Shown: positions 1-13,540, counted from the stretch's first letter. The stretch: 64,000 nucleotides of DNA from Labyrinthula sp. Ha (GCA_015227615.1 JAALGZ010000002.1:868001-932000), one strand, 5' to 3'. Program-made: numbers and translations. Notes: generated by a model from the letters alone, not told the origin.

Positions 1-1318
1 CAATAAAACTTTTTATAACTTCAGACATATGTGCTTTCAAATTTCTTAAATAGACAGGGACATTATCTGTTTCTAAAGCTTTAATGTTAACTTGATCTCT
101 TACTACAAGATAAGGAACAGGTACATATATTCCACTCCATAATTTCATAAGATAAAATATTATTTGTGCTTCTGACTCATCAAAATCTGTAAAAGCAGTT
201 GGATTTAACAAGTCACATGTAAATGCTCTCAGTTGATTTAACCAAGGGTGATATTCTTGTGGTTGAGTTAGGTCAACTAGCTGGTAATGATTTTTTATAG
301 TATACAATAACCTACAAAACTCATGTAAAACAGAATCTGGTTGCTCAGAATTCAAACCAGTTTTAGTATTCATAATCATAGTTGTTTGAGTTAATAAAAC
401 TTTTAAACAATTTGTTCGACTTTGTGCTTGATAAAGAGACCTTCGAATACTAACTAAGTTTAATATTACGTGTAAAAGAAGTAAACAAACTTTACTATTT
501 GAAGAATATTTTAGATAATATTGAAAAAGACGTTCAAACAAACTTGGATCTGTTAACAAAGGTCCCCAAGTTTTTGGTATATAAAGTACTAAAATGCTTT
601 CATCTGAAGTATTATCTAAACTTTGTCCATTACCTATAAAGTCAAATTCCAGCAAATGTATTAAAGCTTCTAGTTGAGTTGCAAATAACTTTGGTTCTTG
701 TTCTTGTAAAGGTTGTTGTGGTCCAAGGCTCAAAGAGTCAACAACTGTTTGAAATATAATATCTAAAGAATTACTATGCTTAAACGCATGTAAAGCAAAA
801 TCTGTTGAAACTTGTTTCGTGACACCTTTAGAAAACTCTCTCAATAAATGCTTTATTAAATTAAATATTGTTTCTTTGGATAAACCTTGATTATTAATTA
901 TATTTTGAATAACTTCTGCTTTACTTTGAAAGTTAACAAAGTTTAACCTTATGATTCTGCAAAGTGTTTGTATTGCTGTTTCTTTAATAAGTCTTGAAGA
1001 GTTATTCTTATCTAAATAGATAATAAAGTCAAACATTCGTGGAAATATAATATCTATATCTTTGGTAAATTTAGAATTATATTTTGTTCCTAGTTGAGAT
1101 ATTGTTTTAAGTATAAAAAGAAGTGTATATTCATCTAGATTTCCAACTGTTTGTGGTTCTAATAAACTTATAAATGGTTTAAGAAAGAAACTATGATTTT
1201 GTAAAGTTAGTAATGTTTTGGTTGCTAGATCTTTATCCTGTTTTGTTAATTGTTGAATTATACTAGGGTTGTATAACATGGATATCAATCTTTTTAAGAG
1301 TACTTGAGACTCTTTCAT
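1..1318 (-). CDS. XPO7: Exportin-7 (XPO7/RanBP16-like), N-terminal part, cut by window edge
   Basis: The minus strand is open without interruption from an ATG at 1318-1316 to the left edge, giving the first 439 or so residues of a protein that is about 1,090 residues long in animals. Leucine-rich helical repeats run throughout, as expected for an importin-beta-type karyopherin. Segments that match remembered exportin-7 are LEFDFIG, a block ending [13 protein letters not shown] (animal VSIRRSLFNNAER), [16 protein letters not shown] and the VPYLVVR region. Exportin-7 binds RanGTP and cargo and carries proteins through the nuclear pore. The visible N-terminus is shorter than the animal one (about 439 residues against about 460 at the same alignment point). 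It is divergent from the L37A gene, with about 80 bp between the two start codons. No intron was needed in the visible part. Confidence 0.85.
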   Translation of the reverse strand, partial: MKESQVLLKRLISMLYNPSIIQQLTKQDKDLATKTLLTLQNHSFFLKPFISLLEPQTVGNLDEYTLLFILKTISQLGTKYNSKFTKDIDIIFPRMFDFIIYLDKNNSSRLIKETAIQTLCRIIRLNFVNFQSKAEVIQNIINNQGLSKETIFNLIKHLLREFSKGVTKQVSTDFALHAFKHSNSLDIIFQTVVDSLSLGPQQPLQEQEPKLFATQLEALIHLLEFDFIGNGQSLDNTSDESILVLYIPKTWGPLLTDPSLFERLFQYYLKYSSNSKVCLLLLHVILNLVSIRRSLYQAQSRTNCLKVLLTQTTMIMNTKTGLNSEQPDSVLHEFCRLLYTIKNHYQLVDLTQPQEYHPWLNQLRAFTCDLLNPTAFTDFDESEAQIIFYLMKLWSGIYVPVPYLVVRDQVNIKALETDNVPVYLRNLKAHMSEVIKSFI

Positions 1319-1398
1319 CTTTTGGATTTTCCTTTTTGTTTGGTGATGAAATTTTGGGCAATTACAAATTTAAACCAACCAAAAAAAGAAAACATCAA
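1319..1398. promoter_or_regulatory. Very short bidirectional promoter between exportin-7 and L37A
   Basis: Only 80 bp separate the exportin-7 start codon (minus strand) from the likely L37A start codon (plus strand), so both transcripts must start within or beside this interval. It holds T-rich and A-rich runs but no clear TATA box. If either 5' UTR is longer than a few dozen bases the two transcripts overlap at their 5' ends. The call is inferred from gene arrangement. Confidence 0.5.
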
Positions 1399-1680
1399 AT
1401 GGCAAGAAGAACAAAGAAAGCTGGAATTGTAGGAAAGTATGGTACAAGATATGGTGCAAGTTTAAGAAAAGTTATTAAAAAGATTGAAATTGCTCAACAC
1501 AGTAGATATGCTTGTCCATTTTGTGGGAAGACCGCTGTTAAAAGGGAAGTTGTAGGAATATGGCAATGTAGAGCTTGTAAGAGACAAATAGCTGGTGGTG
1601 CATATTCTTTATCTACTCCTTCTGCTGCTGATGTGAAAACAACACTTACAAGAGTCAAGAGAAATGCAAACATTGCTTAA
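1399..1680 (+). CDS. RPL37A: 60S ribosomal protein eL43 (L37A)
   Basis: This 93-residue protein is a component of the large ribosomal subunit. It begins [20 protein letters not shown], the conserved N-terminus of the L37Ae family, and carries the C4 zinc ribbon CPFC (residues 39-42) and CRAC (57-60), followed by the conserved [11 protein letters not shown] segment (GGAWTYNTTSA in animals). Length agrees with the family (about 92). The frame is open for 21 more codons upstream, to 1336, but that extension is not conserved, so I chose the ATG at 1399. No intron is present. It is divergent from exportin-7. Confidence 0.96.
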   Translation: MARRTKKAGIVGKYGTRYGASLRKVIKKIEIAQHSRYACPFCGKTAVKREVVGIWQCRACKRQIAGGAYSLSTPSAADVKTTLTRVKRNANIA

Positions 1681-4600
1681 CTTCTTAACTCAAGAACCTT
1701 CTTCATATTTGTTTGGACTGATGCAACAACATCTATATTAAAAAACCGAATCACTTCGTTACGTGAAACACACGATCAAGATAAAAAAACGCAATTATCC
1801 AATATTATCACATCAATTCTGGTTGGCGTAAATGTGTTCTCTCTCTAGAACTGCTAATAGTTCTTCATATTAATAATGAGTGTAGTACTCGTTTTTTGAT
1901 ATGAAGGTAAAAGGAATGCAATCTTGTTGAAGTCTGATAGAACTAGAAAACCTTTAGTTACAGGAATCTATTCAAAACTAGGTTATGAAATTAACCTCTT
2001 TGTCGTTGCAGCCGTTTTCTTTCCCTTTATGTTATTGAATTATATCTCCTTATATGAAACCAAAAAGGAACCCCATAACTTTGCCTAATTTCTTCAATCT
2101 CCCAATACAGCCAATATATATACCACTAATAGAAGCATCTCAGTATTTTAGTAGAGTTTGGTACCTGACCTCTAAAGATGAAGCAACAGAAATAAACTTG
2201 ACTTATTAGTGCAGTGTCCTGTGCATAAGTTTGCCCAATGGGAAAAAGACTCCATTGCAGACCAAATTCTCCAGTTTAACATTTTGCTCTCCAATAATGT
2301 GTAGATGTCATTCTGAACAAGCTTTGTTAGCAACTGAAGCTAAAAGTTAAGAGAGACATGTCCAATAGGCTAGACAATATTTTCTATTATCCTCTACACG
2401 CGATGATTGCTATGGATATGTTAACATATAATTCAGACAAAAAAAAAATCCAAAATGTTATAATAAAACTCTGAACTGTGATGTATGTTGGGGTTAAAAG
2501 CCATTTTGAACAGCATGAGGGGAATTCTTCCCAGATTATTGCTAAGCTTTTCCTCTACGTCACTGGTCTTGGTGTGAATGCTTGTTCTTGGGCATTTGCT
2601 AATTCATAGAGATAATTCATGAAAACTCAAGAACAGTAACTCTGAGAGATTCAAAAAGATAAGTTAGGGCATAAGAAACTCTGAGAATCAATCCTAGAAA
2701 TATTTCGGTTGTTTCCCTAATAGTGAGTTTACTAAATGAGTTATTTTCCCATTTAATGGGCGGAAAAAGAAACTCTGGGCGGCTAGATATTCATTTATTA
2801 TTTTATTCAGTCGTTGTTTAGGTGATGAAGACAATAGAATTAACGTTTAATGGGATGACCTTTAGAATAGATAGAATAAATGTACTTGGAGAATTAAAAG
2901 GTTACTTTTATATATATAGTTCAAAATTAAAGTCTTTTTGCTATGGCTCCAGTCAAATAAGGAATGTAATATTAGCTTATTGAGTTTGGACTTCGAACTT
3001 GAGACAACCTTTCCATTCCTTTACGAGTACTTACATTTAAAATTTTTTGTACACTTAAGTCGTAATCAGTATTGATCTCATGCTTACAAAGAACTTTAAG
3101 TTAACTTTTAATTTTGAACATTTTAGTTCTTGTTGTTGAATGATGTATAATTTCTTAAAATATATTACTCAAAAATGACTATGACTTAACTAGCTTCATT
3201 GGCAGTATGTATTCTTTACGGCATTAATGGATATAAAAAAGGATATCCTATCATAGAAGTTTCTGAGTCTTAGTGTAGAGAACATGAGCAACCCGTGGTG
3301 TAGAGAGCACTAAGGTGTCGGAACGCCAGAACGATGAAACGGCTAGTTAAGTAGAAAAACGAGTGTAATACAATTAAGCGTTAACAATCTATCGAGAAAA
3401 ATACAAAAATTCACGAACGAAGGTCACATGAAATACAAGTCACCTTTGGGTTAACTTCTTCTCTTTGAAAAGTATTTGTAACAAATATTATTAATTATGT
3501 TAGAGTTATTCTAGAGTGGGTTAACAGAAAAAAAGGTGCCAGCTTAAATATGGGAAGCGGATGGAGAGAGACAGCATACTAAATCTGCTGTGTTAGAACT
3601 AAGTAATTGTGGTTTGGCGCTTAGCTTTACATGTTTAATGCACCTAATGATTGGATTTTACTTATTGATGATTTATCATTAAAAACTTCACTAGAGTTCT
3701 CTTGTTGATTGATTCTGAAAATGACCTAATCATTTTGATTGATTATTGGGAATCAAATAATAATTAATAAAAAACTGGACTATATGGCCTTGTTCTATTC
3801 AATTTTCCTGGCATTCCCTGACCAAGCGACCTTTTCATATGGGTTTTCTATTGACTCAAGTTGTTGTTTCTCTTATATTTACTTATTAAGTCTAGTGTTA
3901 CCAACATATATATACTAAACTAACTCCCAAGGTACTACTTTAACTACATAAAAATCAAAATAACTCAACTCAAACATATTTTTCTACAACATTTTCTCAT
4001 CCATTAAACAGTTGAAACTTAATTTGCTTGCTCTGGTACTTTGCGTTAATATACACTTAGTTAATGTCCTATGAATGGAAAGGTTTGACCACTCTAGTAT
4101 TTAGCCCAACCTGTTCAAATTTGCAAAACTGGAACATCAACTCAGCTTCAATGCTACCTCTTCTTAGCTTTTTAGGAAAACAAACTCTTACTGTGTTTTT
4201 CGTTCCATTATAAACCTTTTATTCTTTTTCTTTGATAAAAAACTTGAGTTTTGGTAATTCGTGTTCTACCTTTTTTGCTCTAATCCAGAGATTTCGTCAA
4301 ACTTGGACTAGAATTGAAACAATTGTTGTGAAGACGACCCTTTTATTGAAGTTTTCACGATGGGTATGTTTTTAGAACTTACTTTGTTGAAGTGCATATT
4401 TCTAAGAATCCCCCCGAATCCTCCATGTCAATCCTACTGTATTCCCCTGGCATATGAACCTTTTAAACATCTCCTTCAAATAATATGTATCTGTTTCCAT
4501 TAGCTATTCTTATCATACATTTAAAATTTGAGTAGGGTTCATGTTGCTAAAAATAATAGCTTTTCTGAGCTGCTTAATCATAAGAAAAACTACAGCAAGA

Positions 4601-6308
4601 AAAGTTCTAGTGAATTAAGGGGTTCTTTGATTGTACTCCTAGTCATAGAATTAGTACTTCTTTTCCTTAGCGACTCTAACTTTTAAAATTTTCATAGCCG
4701 AAGCTCATTCCCCATCTCGGTCAAAGTTTATAACCGTGTTAGCATACTCATGTTCATATTCACTTATTGCAGTTTTATGAAATGCATCTACAATATGTAG
4801 TGTACGCGATGTCAAGCTGCAATAACCATATATATGACCACTAGTCTATTCCCAGTTTTATTTCTTCCAGAAATCTTTGATACTCTAATCAACCATTTAA
4901 ATTTGTGTGGGAAAGACTCCAGGTAGGTGTTCCAAATGCATAGCAAGTCATTACTAGTTTATTCTGCTAAACGCGACAATTAAGAAGATATTGACTAAAG
5001 CTGCATCATAGTTCTAAGAAGAGCCTTTCTTATTTGAAAACCTATCCTTAGATAAACCTTATTATGAGGAAGGAGTGGTATGCCTTAATTAAAAGAATAA
5101 GACATAGCTGCTCGTGAGTCATGACGCTATTCAGCTCTATCAATTCTGTGCTTTTGCAATTTCTTGAAGGGTCATTTAGCGGCACAGGAAAAGATAATTT
5201 TCAGGTGATTTCGGTTTAGCTGTCCTTTTAGATTATTTTTCTTAAAGAGATAGATTTACTTAATTGCACCCTCTGGCCAAACAAACAATCCAACCTAGGA
5301 ACATGAAAAATGGAAGTTGACAAGTCTTACAGTTTCTATTAGGAAATTCTTGTTCCTACCAAGCCCTAGCAACTTAGTAAATGATAATACTAGAAATATT
5401 TTATTTTACCAAAATACATTAATTTTTGGTTTAATAAATTAACTTCTCGCGGCATTAACTATGTTTTGAAAGGGCATCAGGTCAAAGTACTGCAATAACA
5501 TATTGATAATTACATTCTAGGAAAGTCTTCTTTTTTGTTGAAGATCTTGTTAGTTTTATTAGAACAAAACTATCTAAGAATTTTTGTATTAAATAGTTCC
5601 ATTTAAATTTAATTTTTTTTACGAAAATTAGGGAGTGTTTTAGTTGGATCTTGCAAACTAAGACATTGTTCCTAGGTTTGGCAACTATTAATTATTATTA
5701 ATCCTTATCTCATGATTACGTGTTTCCGAGAAAAGGACTCAGATGGAACAATATAAAAAAAGAAAGAAATGATACATGAATAAAATTTCAAAGCCGCGCA
5801 CTAGAGATAATCATGCGGAAATTTTGTGAATATCGTGAAAAGAAACAAAGAACTTAAGCACCAATACAATAATGGAATTAAATCAAGTCATTGATTTACC
5901 ATTATATATTTTGTTCCAATTTCTTATAATTATTCATGTTTTTAACAATCAGTTACCTCTTGTAAGAACTCAGTTGTACTGAAGTGCGACATTCTAGAGG
6001 CCATTCTTCGATTTACAGGAACACTAGAGCAATGTGAGATTTTGCCCAAAATTCCATCCAACCAACAGCGACCTCTAAACTAATTAGGCTCAGTGCGGAA
6101 CTACAAAGTTTACCAAACCCAAACACCTTCCATCAGCTCCACGTAATTTTACCATAAAAGTCTCGCCTTCCAGTTTAAACATTTTTATCATGTCCTTAAC
6201 GCAATATCTGCTTTTTCTGAGCTATTATAATATGCAAGTATACCTCCAAAGGCTTCCTTCAAATGGCTCTATTATTACTCGTGGAACCTGAGGTGGAAGT
6301 AAAAAGTG
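1681..6308. other. Intergenic AT-rich DNA, no gene recognised
   Basis: I found no open frame or domain that I can support between the L37A stop codon and the LTR element. The DNA is AT-rich, with stops in all frames. A short tRNA-like stretch near 3.29 kb did not fold convincingly. Before the LTR element inserted, this gap joined directly to the 3' flank of the minus-strand gene now at 16.2-18.0 kb. Confidence 0.5.
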
Positions 6309-6697
6309 TGTGAACCCTGTTTTAGTTAACGTGTGATCTTTAATACGTTTAGTATAAATATTTTATAATAGTAGTAAAGTGCCCGTATTATCTTAGGATA
6401 AAAATTGGGTAGTTTTGAGTAGTGGCCAATCCAGCCAGATTAAGAATTAATAATAACCAATAAAGTAAACAATTTGATTGTTGTATTAGTTTCACCTAAT
6501 ATCTTGAGAACAATCTTATTAATAACTTTAAAAACCTTCGGAATAACTTTATATTGTCTAAATTTGGTGATCTAGTTTCTCCTAGATCTATTCGAACTAG
6601 TTTAATTTGTCTTTGGTGCTTAGATTAAGTAACTCTTTCGCGAGTCACTTTTCTTGGGCAATTTGTGTTAGGAATATCAGTCACTCGTCGACCGATA
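6309..6697 (+). repeat. Left LTR of the Ty3/gypsy element
   Basis: This direct repeat begins TGTGAACCC and ends ACCGATA, and its partner lies at 15782-16170. The copies are the same length (389 bp) with about four substitutions and no indels. A 16-bp perfect palindrome (6698-6713) directly follows it, where a primer-binding site would lie. Confidence 0.95.
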
Positions 6698-6737
6698 AAT
6701 TGTTTAAACAATTGAAAATCGAAACACGATTGAATCT

Positions 6738-9700
6738 ATGGTAACTTTGAAAAAGGGTTCTGCTCGAGTCACTCGATCGGGCAAACAACTTGCCCCATTG
6801 AGTGATGAAGACCCTTCATTGAGTATAGGAGGGGGAGACCCCAAAAATAGGACTTCATCTGTAGATACGGCTAGGGAGGAGAACGAGTTTTTACCGTCTT
6901 CCGATCAGCCTACGCAGATGTCGTCATTTGGAAAGGATGATCCCTCCGTAGGGGGTGAATCCATAAATAGGAAAAAGGGATTGTCACTGAAGGTTAAGTT
7001 AAAAACCCCAGTGGCAAGTTCAAAAAGGAAAGCGATTGCTAAGGCTGTGAAGCCGGTCGTTAAGAAGTCTAAGTCTGTGAAGGCGAAGGCTATTGGTTTG
7101 GTCGATGAAGGGGGTCCTTCATCGAAATTGATTGAATTGGATATCCCAAGGAGGAAATCTTCTGCGGCGTATTTTAAAGCCAAAGGAGTTCCTAGGAGAT
7201 CGAATTCTAGGGAGACGCAAGCCATAGATGCGGAAACGACTAGTGGTTCGAGTGGGGATGAGATTGAAGAGGTCGATATTATAGACCGAACGATCGCCAA
7301 TCAAAAAAAAACTATTGGTAATTTGGGTTTTGAGCCTGATTTGGACGCCTTGAGCGATGATGATCGAAGAGATTTGGCATATCGCAAGTATAGGTTGAAG
7401 AAAGGGCAATCGATTAGGAGAAGAGGTACTTCAGATGAATCCCTAGATTATGGGGCTGGCGCTGGAGTAACCTCGATTGAAAGGTCAGCAACTTCCGTGA
7501 GGAATGCTGAGTCTAATAACGAACTTTATAAGGAAGTCACTAGAAAATTAAACGATCCTACCAGCGGGAATGCGGCTGGATCTCTGGTTGAGAAAAAGGT
7601 TATGGAAAGGGATTTGTTAGAGTTTGATTCTCTGAATCCTCAGGAGAAGAGGAAAGTTTTTGCTAAGTTGAGAGTGCAATATGAAAGGGCTCGTATTCAA
7701 AATAATACAACCCTTGCGGCACTAAGGAGCAAGAATGCTGAGAATCAGACTATGGGTCTTCCCGGACACCAAGCATGGCCTGAAAAGGTTGGTGGGGAAG
7801 AATTGGATATGGAAGCGGCTGGTCTTGCGACCAACGTGGACATTGGAATGTTTGATGCTATCCAACCTTCGGATCCTAATGCTGAGGAGTTGAAAAGATA
7901 CGTCATCATTAACTATGTAAACTCGCAAGCAGTGTCGACCTACTTGCCGAGTTTAGCTTCTCAGGTTAATTCAACTAGAGAAGAGATATATGGAGAAATC
8001 GAAAAAAGAAGATTTCGCAATAGGGAAATCCATCAGATGATTGGTGATGCGAGGGGACATGTTGATGCCCTTCGCGTAGATACTGACAAGAAGATGGTCG
8101 ACTCTAAGGTGTATATCGATACCCTTAGAGCTGAAATTAAATCTTTGAGAGATGCTGTTAATGAAGTATCTCAATTGAGGGCTGCTCCTCTAGTGTCCAC
8201 TGCTAGAGTTAAACATATGTTGCCCAAAGTGGATGTTTTGGAGACCTTGCAAATGGAAAAGCTTGGTCAATGGTTGAACGTTGTAGGTGAGCTATTGACG
8301 TTGGATCCGTCATTCCAACCCCGCCGCTTCGTTCATGAAAAATTGTTAGAAAAATTTTGTAGATCCGAAGAGGATAGGGATGTTGTGTATTATTCCCTAA
8401 AGGATTATTATGAAAAAGGAAAGGCTGAGAATCGCCAAGATCCCATGCGACTTCTGAAGGAAGTTAAGTACCCGGCCTCAGGGGACAGCAGGGAGAGATT
8501 CCAGACTTATATGATGAACGTAAGTTCTAAGATTGGGGAAGGTTATGCGGAAAGGCTAGGGGAGGAAGCACTGATTGAGTTATTAAATGAGATAACGAGA
8601 AAAGTGCCCTCTAGCTTTAGTTTGTCGAAGGAGGCGATTCGGAGTAAGGTTAGAAACTTCGAGGATCCCCTTCGGTCGGTGGAGATGCTTCAGACCCTTT
8701 TGGAAGCCCAACGTCAGTTTGCGTTGGACAGAGGTGTCGATGCATCTAATGGTCAGGTTCCAGAGTCGGGACCTAAAATTAAGGAAAGGAAGCCGAGGAC
8801 ACCCTCGGTTAATAGGAAAGGAACACCTAATGTGAGTAAGGTGGCTAACTTTGTGCCATTTCCAATTGCAGCGAGTCCAGTACCCATTAACCTCACGGGT
8901 GAATCAATTGGAGTTTTGAGTAAGGAAAAAGACTTTCATCAGAAGTGGTATTCCGAGATTCCTTGGAATCACCACAGAACCTGTGCTTATTGTAAGCATC
9001 ATGGGCATGGTATGCACGATTGTGTTACTCTTGTCGTAAATGTTTTGAGGAAAGATGATGAAAGGAAACTGAAATCTGTGGAGGGGAATGTTTTGAAAAC
9101 TCGCCAAGTCCAAGATTTCATTAATCGGGCGTTTCGTCGTCAGATGGAAAATCCTGGAGGCAAGTCTAACTATCAGACACCAAGAGGGTTAACATCATTG
9201 AAACATTCTGTGATTGTGAAAGCCAGAATGATGATGGGGGGCAAGGAATCAGCTAACGATTCGCGCCCGCACTCGGGGTTTAAGGGAAGTAATGTGCTTG
9301 CCTTAGCCGCTCCACCCAGACAAAAGGAGCTTGAGGATATGAAAGCTATGGTGCCTGAGGGCTATGATTTTATGATTGAGGGTACGAAGGAGTATCCAAC
9401 TTTGGAAGTGCATGTCGGAGAAGTATCCCAATTTCGTAACTTTGGTGAAGGTTACGAGATTTGCACTAAATCGGGAAATGTGATTGGTGATGCTAAATTT
9501 GATAGCGGAGCTGAAGTCACAGTGGGAAGTTGGTGGAAGTACAAGGATTTGCTAGAAAGCTATTCGAGTGCGAGTGGCAACGTTCATGTTGCAAATGATG
9601 CCCCGCTTAAGATTTTAGCCGTAGGATATGTGGGACTTGTTGTTAAAGTCCATGGTTTAGAAAGTAGGGCTTGCCCAAGGGCTAAAGTTGTATTGGTTCA

Positions 9701-9788
9701 ATCGCAAGATTGGCCAAGCTTTCTAATTGGGAGACCCAAATTGAGAAAGATGGGTTTAGATCCCGCTCAAAACTTGGGACTCGGGTAG
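6738..9788 (+). mobile_element. Gag and protease part of the LTR element
   Basis: This part encodes a long, charged gag-like protein, about 1,000 residues, larger than usual for Ty3/gypsy gag. The first third is Lys/Ser-rich and probably disordered, and the middle is helical. A CCHC zinc knuckle of the form C-x2-C-x4-H-x4-C (CAYCKHHGHGMHDC) lies near 8.99 kb. Near the end is a retropepsin-like aspartic protease signature, FDSGAEVTVGS, near 9.50 kb. Gag would form the particle and the protease would process the polyprotein. The frame assignments are seen in the sequence; the roles are those known for the family. Confidence 0.88.
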
Positions 9789-10779
9789 GGAATCGGCAGC
9801 CAGGCTAACCACCTGGTGGGCCAAATACAAGGAAAGATCTCAACTCACATTGTTTATAGATATGTGAATAGTGTCTTGTGGTTAGAGAGTAGATTAGAGA
9901 TCTGTAATTGGCCTAGTGTGATATTTGTATGTACTATTTCGGTTAAACTTAAAGGGATTATGAATTATTTGACATCGAAAGGGTATAAGCTACTTGAAGT
10001 AGTCCGAGTGTTGCACTGGGTACCTAATAAATTGATTAAGTCGGTGAGGAGGTATATGGTTTTTGGTAGGGGTATTTGCCAGTCTCGCGTTAGTAGACAA
10101 AAGCACAAGAATGTGCTGATTGAACCCCATGGTACGGTCGGGGAGGTGGCTCGGTTGATGCTGATGGCTAAATCGCTGCAGGATGGCGCCATTTCAGTTT
10201 ACCCTCAAATCTCGGTCGGCAACGTACCAAAAACCTTAATGAATCTTGATGGACATGTCGAGGTCCGATTCATTAAGGCGAGGCAATCTCTTAGTGAAAA
10301 CCTCACCTTGGGTAGACTCCCATCTAACGAGAACGCTCGGGGATGTTCTACAGCGGATTTATATACCGCATGGGAAAGAGTCTTGGATGACGGACTAAGG
10401 GATGAACCCAAGTCATTTAACGTCGACTCATGGATTGAACCTATACAACCGACAAGGATTTATGCCTCTATTGGTAGTCTCGATTTGGTTGAGCGCATAA
10501 ATTCAGGGAATTTTGAAGGGATTGATTTTGGAGAAATTATAAAATTGCGTCGTCATGTCGAGGACATCGCTGATGACGATTTGGGAGATAACCTTCTTCC
10601 TGATGTAGGGGAAGGTTTGAGTTTGGAGGATGAGGAACCTTTGATCAAGAAAGCCATCCATGAGATGGTAGATCGTTCGGAAGCCTCAATGGAAATGAAA
10701 AAGTTACTCAGGAAATTGTGTTTGAGCTTTTGGGATGTGTTTGCCACGGACCACACTCAGACTAAGATTAGTGGGATGT

Positions 10780-12160
10780 CACCAATGCCGGTGTATCCTT
10801 TGAAAAATTTTGAGTTTGCCTACCCCAGGGTTAGGCCAATGTCTTCGGAAAAATCGAATTTCATTAGGGATAAGCTGCTAAGTATGGCAGAAAGAGGATT
10901 GGTTACCAAGGTTAAGTCCGCTGAGTTCGGCTCGGTGGTATTTGCGGTGCCAAAAAAGGGAAATAAATTGAGAATGGTTGTTGATCTTGTTGATGTCAAC
11001 AAGATTTTGAGAAGGGATGTTAATCAACTCCCTCATTTGGAAACTTGTTTTGATAATCTTGCGGGTAGCAAGTATTATGGTAGTTTTGATGTTGTTTCGG
11101 GCTTCGATCAGTTAGGAATAACTGAAGAAGCTAAGAAGTATTTTAACATTGTATCGGAGCATGGCACTTTCCAGCTCCAATTTGCACCTATGGGATATCA
11201 TAGTACCCCAGTATTCTTCCATCAGAGGATGGTTGATGAGGTGGTGGGGGAAAGATTGGTAAATCGTCCAAGGAATGGAGTCATTCAATGGATTGATGAT
11301 AGTCTGCTATATGCAGATGACTTTAACGAGTATTTGAAATTATTGGAAATTATGTTATCGAACCTAAGGAAAGCTAAGGTTCGTATTAGTCCTACTAAGT
11401 CAATTATTTTGGCAAAGGAGATTGTGTATTGCGGCCGTAAGGTGGCAAATGGGAAATGGAATTTTAAGAAGGAGTACTATTCACGGATCTTGGATGTGCC
11501 AAGGCCGGAATATGTCTACCAATTGGCATCAATGATGCATTTGTCTCAGTGGTTATCTTTGGCAATTCCAGAGTTAGCTGAGTTGAGGAGTGTTATTATG
11601 GAATTCTACCCGGAAATGAGGGGTAAGAAATCGGAATTAAGGAGGGAAAATGAGAGGATTCATTGGTCCACTGAGCTAACAGAGGCCTTTGAAAGATTTC
11701 TGAAAATGATTAGTATTGCGGCAAAGCAGAAGTTGAGCCTGTATGATAGAACCCAGGACTTGTTGTTAATAACAGATGCTTCTGGCATGTTCTTCAGTTC
11801 GATTCTGATGCAAGCCGATACTTCTCAAAGATATCGAAAACTTTTGGATAAAAGGGTAGTTCCTATGATGTTCTTTTCGGGGAAATTTCAAGATACCCAA
11901 ACTAGATGGGGCATCGTACATAAGGAACTATACCCTATTGTGAAAACTTTTAACAGGTTGTCGTATCTGTTACCTTTTCATCCTACGCCAATACAGGTGT
12001 ATACGGATCATTTGAATTTGAGGGCCATTATTAAAGGGGGATCTAAGATCAACCATGGCCATTTGAATAGGCTGCAGCGATGGGTTTTGACCCTGCAGCA
12101 GGCGGATGTGGAGTTACATCACATCAAGGGGGAGGATAACTTCTTTGCTGATATGCTTTC
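10780..12160 (+). mobile_element. Reverse transcriptase and RNase H part of the LTR element
   Basis: The reverse-transcriptase fingers and palm are recognisable (VVFAVPKKGNKLRMVVDL, then YGSFDVVSGFDQL), and the catalytic box reads QWIDDSLLYAD near 11.29-11.32 kb. RNase H follows, with LLLITDASG (about 11.77 kb) and VYTDHLNL (about 12.00 kb), ending at the DMLSRW motif typical of Ty3/gypsy near 12.16 kb. These domains copy element RNA into DNA and remove the RNA template. Confidence 0.93.
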
Positions 12161-12939
12161 GCGTTGGGCGGCTACGCCCGAGCGGGAGAAGCAGAGGGTT
12201 GTCTCCATTAAGATAATGAGAGCGGCGATCCGTCGTGATCGAAGGGAATCGGATGCGTCTCTGGGACCTCAACTTTCGTTGACATCCAGGGAACGTAAGT
12301 ATTTTAGGAGGATGTTCAAACATCCATCGGAAATCGATGAAGGATTGGATCGATGGGTTCCTTTGAAGGATAGGCACCCCGATTCTGATTCTGATTCGTC
12401 AATTACGGAATTCTCGAACCCTTGGTATGAGAGTGATGGGATAAACCATTGCCTCAGGCCGGATGGGGGTTTAGAGATAAAGATTGAGAAACCGAGTCTG
12501 GAAGAGGAGTACAGTCGGTTAGCTCTAGCGGATACGGAATCTGCCGTATCCCTAGACGAAATTGGTACATGGGTTTCGTCCCAGATGGCAAAATCGGGGA
12601 TTTCTTCTGATTAAGAAGTCAAACTTGAAGTTCCTAGAGTAGGACTTGATGTGATTGTTTCTGAGCTGAGATTGTCTCCGAAGAAGCAAAAGGAAAAATT
12701 AACTTTTGAAAGGATGCGAGCCTTGGATAAGGATCGTATTTCCTGTTTGAATCCGTATTACCAAGGTGATTAGAAACGGATTTCGGAAAAGAAGCTCTTG
12801 GACGCCCAAAAGCAGGAAGCTTTGGGTGATGGTATAAAAACTTCTGAGGAGGAGGAAGGATTATCATTCCTAAATCATTGTTTGTAGCGCCAACTTGTTC
12901 ACATTCATTTGGCCAATAGACACGGCTCTAGAATCCAAG

Positions 12940-13540
12940 ATATGGCAGAGGTTAGGCGGTTCAAATGGAAGGTACCTTCGAGTTATGGTACGAAGGTATC
13001 AGCGGAAACAGTGATGCTTGGACTGAGGTCTAACTGCATCCATTGTAATAGGACACGGAAATTGATGAAAACAAATTTGATATTGGTTACTGAGGCTAGA
13101 AGACCTAAAGAGGTTCTTGTAGCTGATTTTTTGTATGTTAATGCTAAAGGTTATATTTTGGTTATAACGGATGCATTTTCTCGGTTTTGTTTTCTTCATT
13201 ACGCTCCTAGAGCTGATGCAGGAACTGTAGTTAGGGCTCTAAGTAAGTTTCATACTTATTGGAGATTAGAGGTGGAGTTTACCCTTGTAACTGATAGGGG
13301 CTCCCATTTTGCGAACCAATTACTTGAACTGTTACAAAAGGAGGTCCGATTTACCCATAACTACGCAGTGAGTTATGCTAGTTGGACCAATGGGGAAGTA
13401 GAAATTGTTCATAGGAAAGTTCTGAGCTTCTTGCGAAGTTTGGTTTCAGAACTTAGATTACAATGGGATCAGTGGCCGGACGTTGTCGAGTCAGTAATGA
13501 CTGCGGTAAATGAGGTTCCTTTGCCTAGTAGGAAGCTTCC
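12940..13540 (+). mobile_element. Integrase part of the LTR element
   Basis: A zinc-binding CIHCNRTRK segment near 13.04 kb is followed by the integrase core. The first catalytic aspartate lies in EVLVADFLYV, the second in LVTDRGSHF, and the glutamate in the SWTNGEVEIVHRKV segment. The spacing and order match retroviral-type DDE integrases. A GPF/GPY-like segment and the chromodomain follow in the next part of the element. Confidence 0.9.

Noticed and set aside
1336-1398. Upstream extension of the L37A frame by 21 codons
   Set aside because: The extension is not conserved in the L37Ae family, whose N-terminus starts exactly at the ATG at 1399.
3288-3360. Second tRNA-like stretch (GTGGTGTAGAGAGCAC)
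   Set aside because: No TpsiC arm or matching acceptor stem follows.
6905-8174. Several minus-strand frames opposite the gag part of the LTR element
   Set aside because: They are antisense shadows of the gag coding region with no domain of their own.
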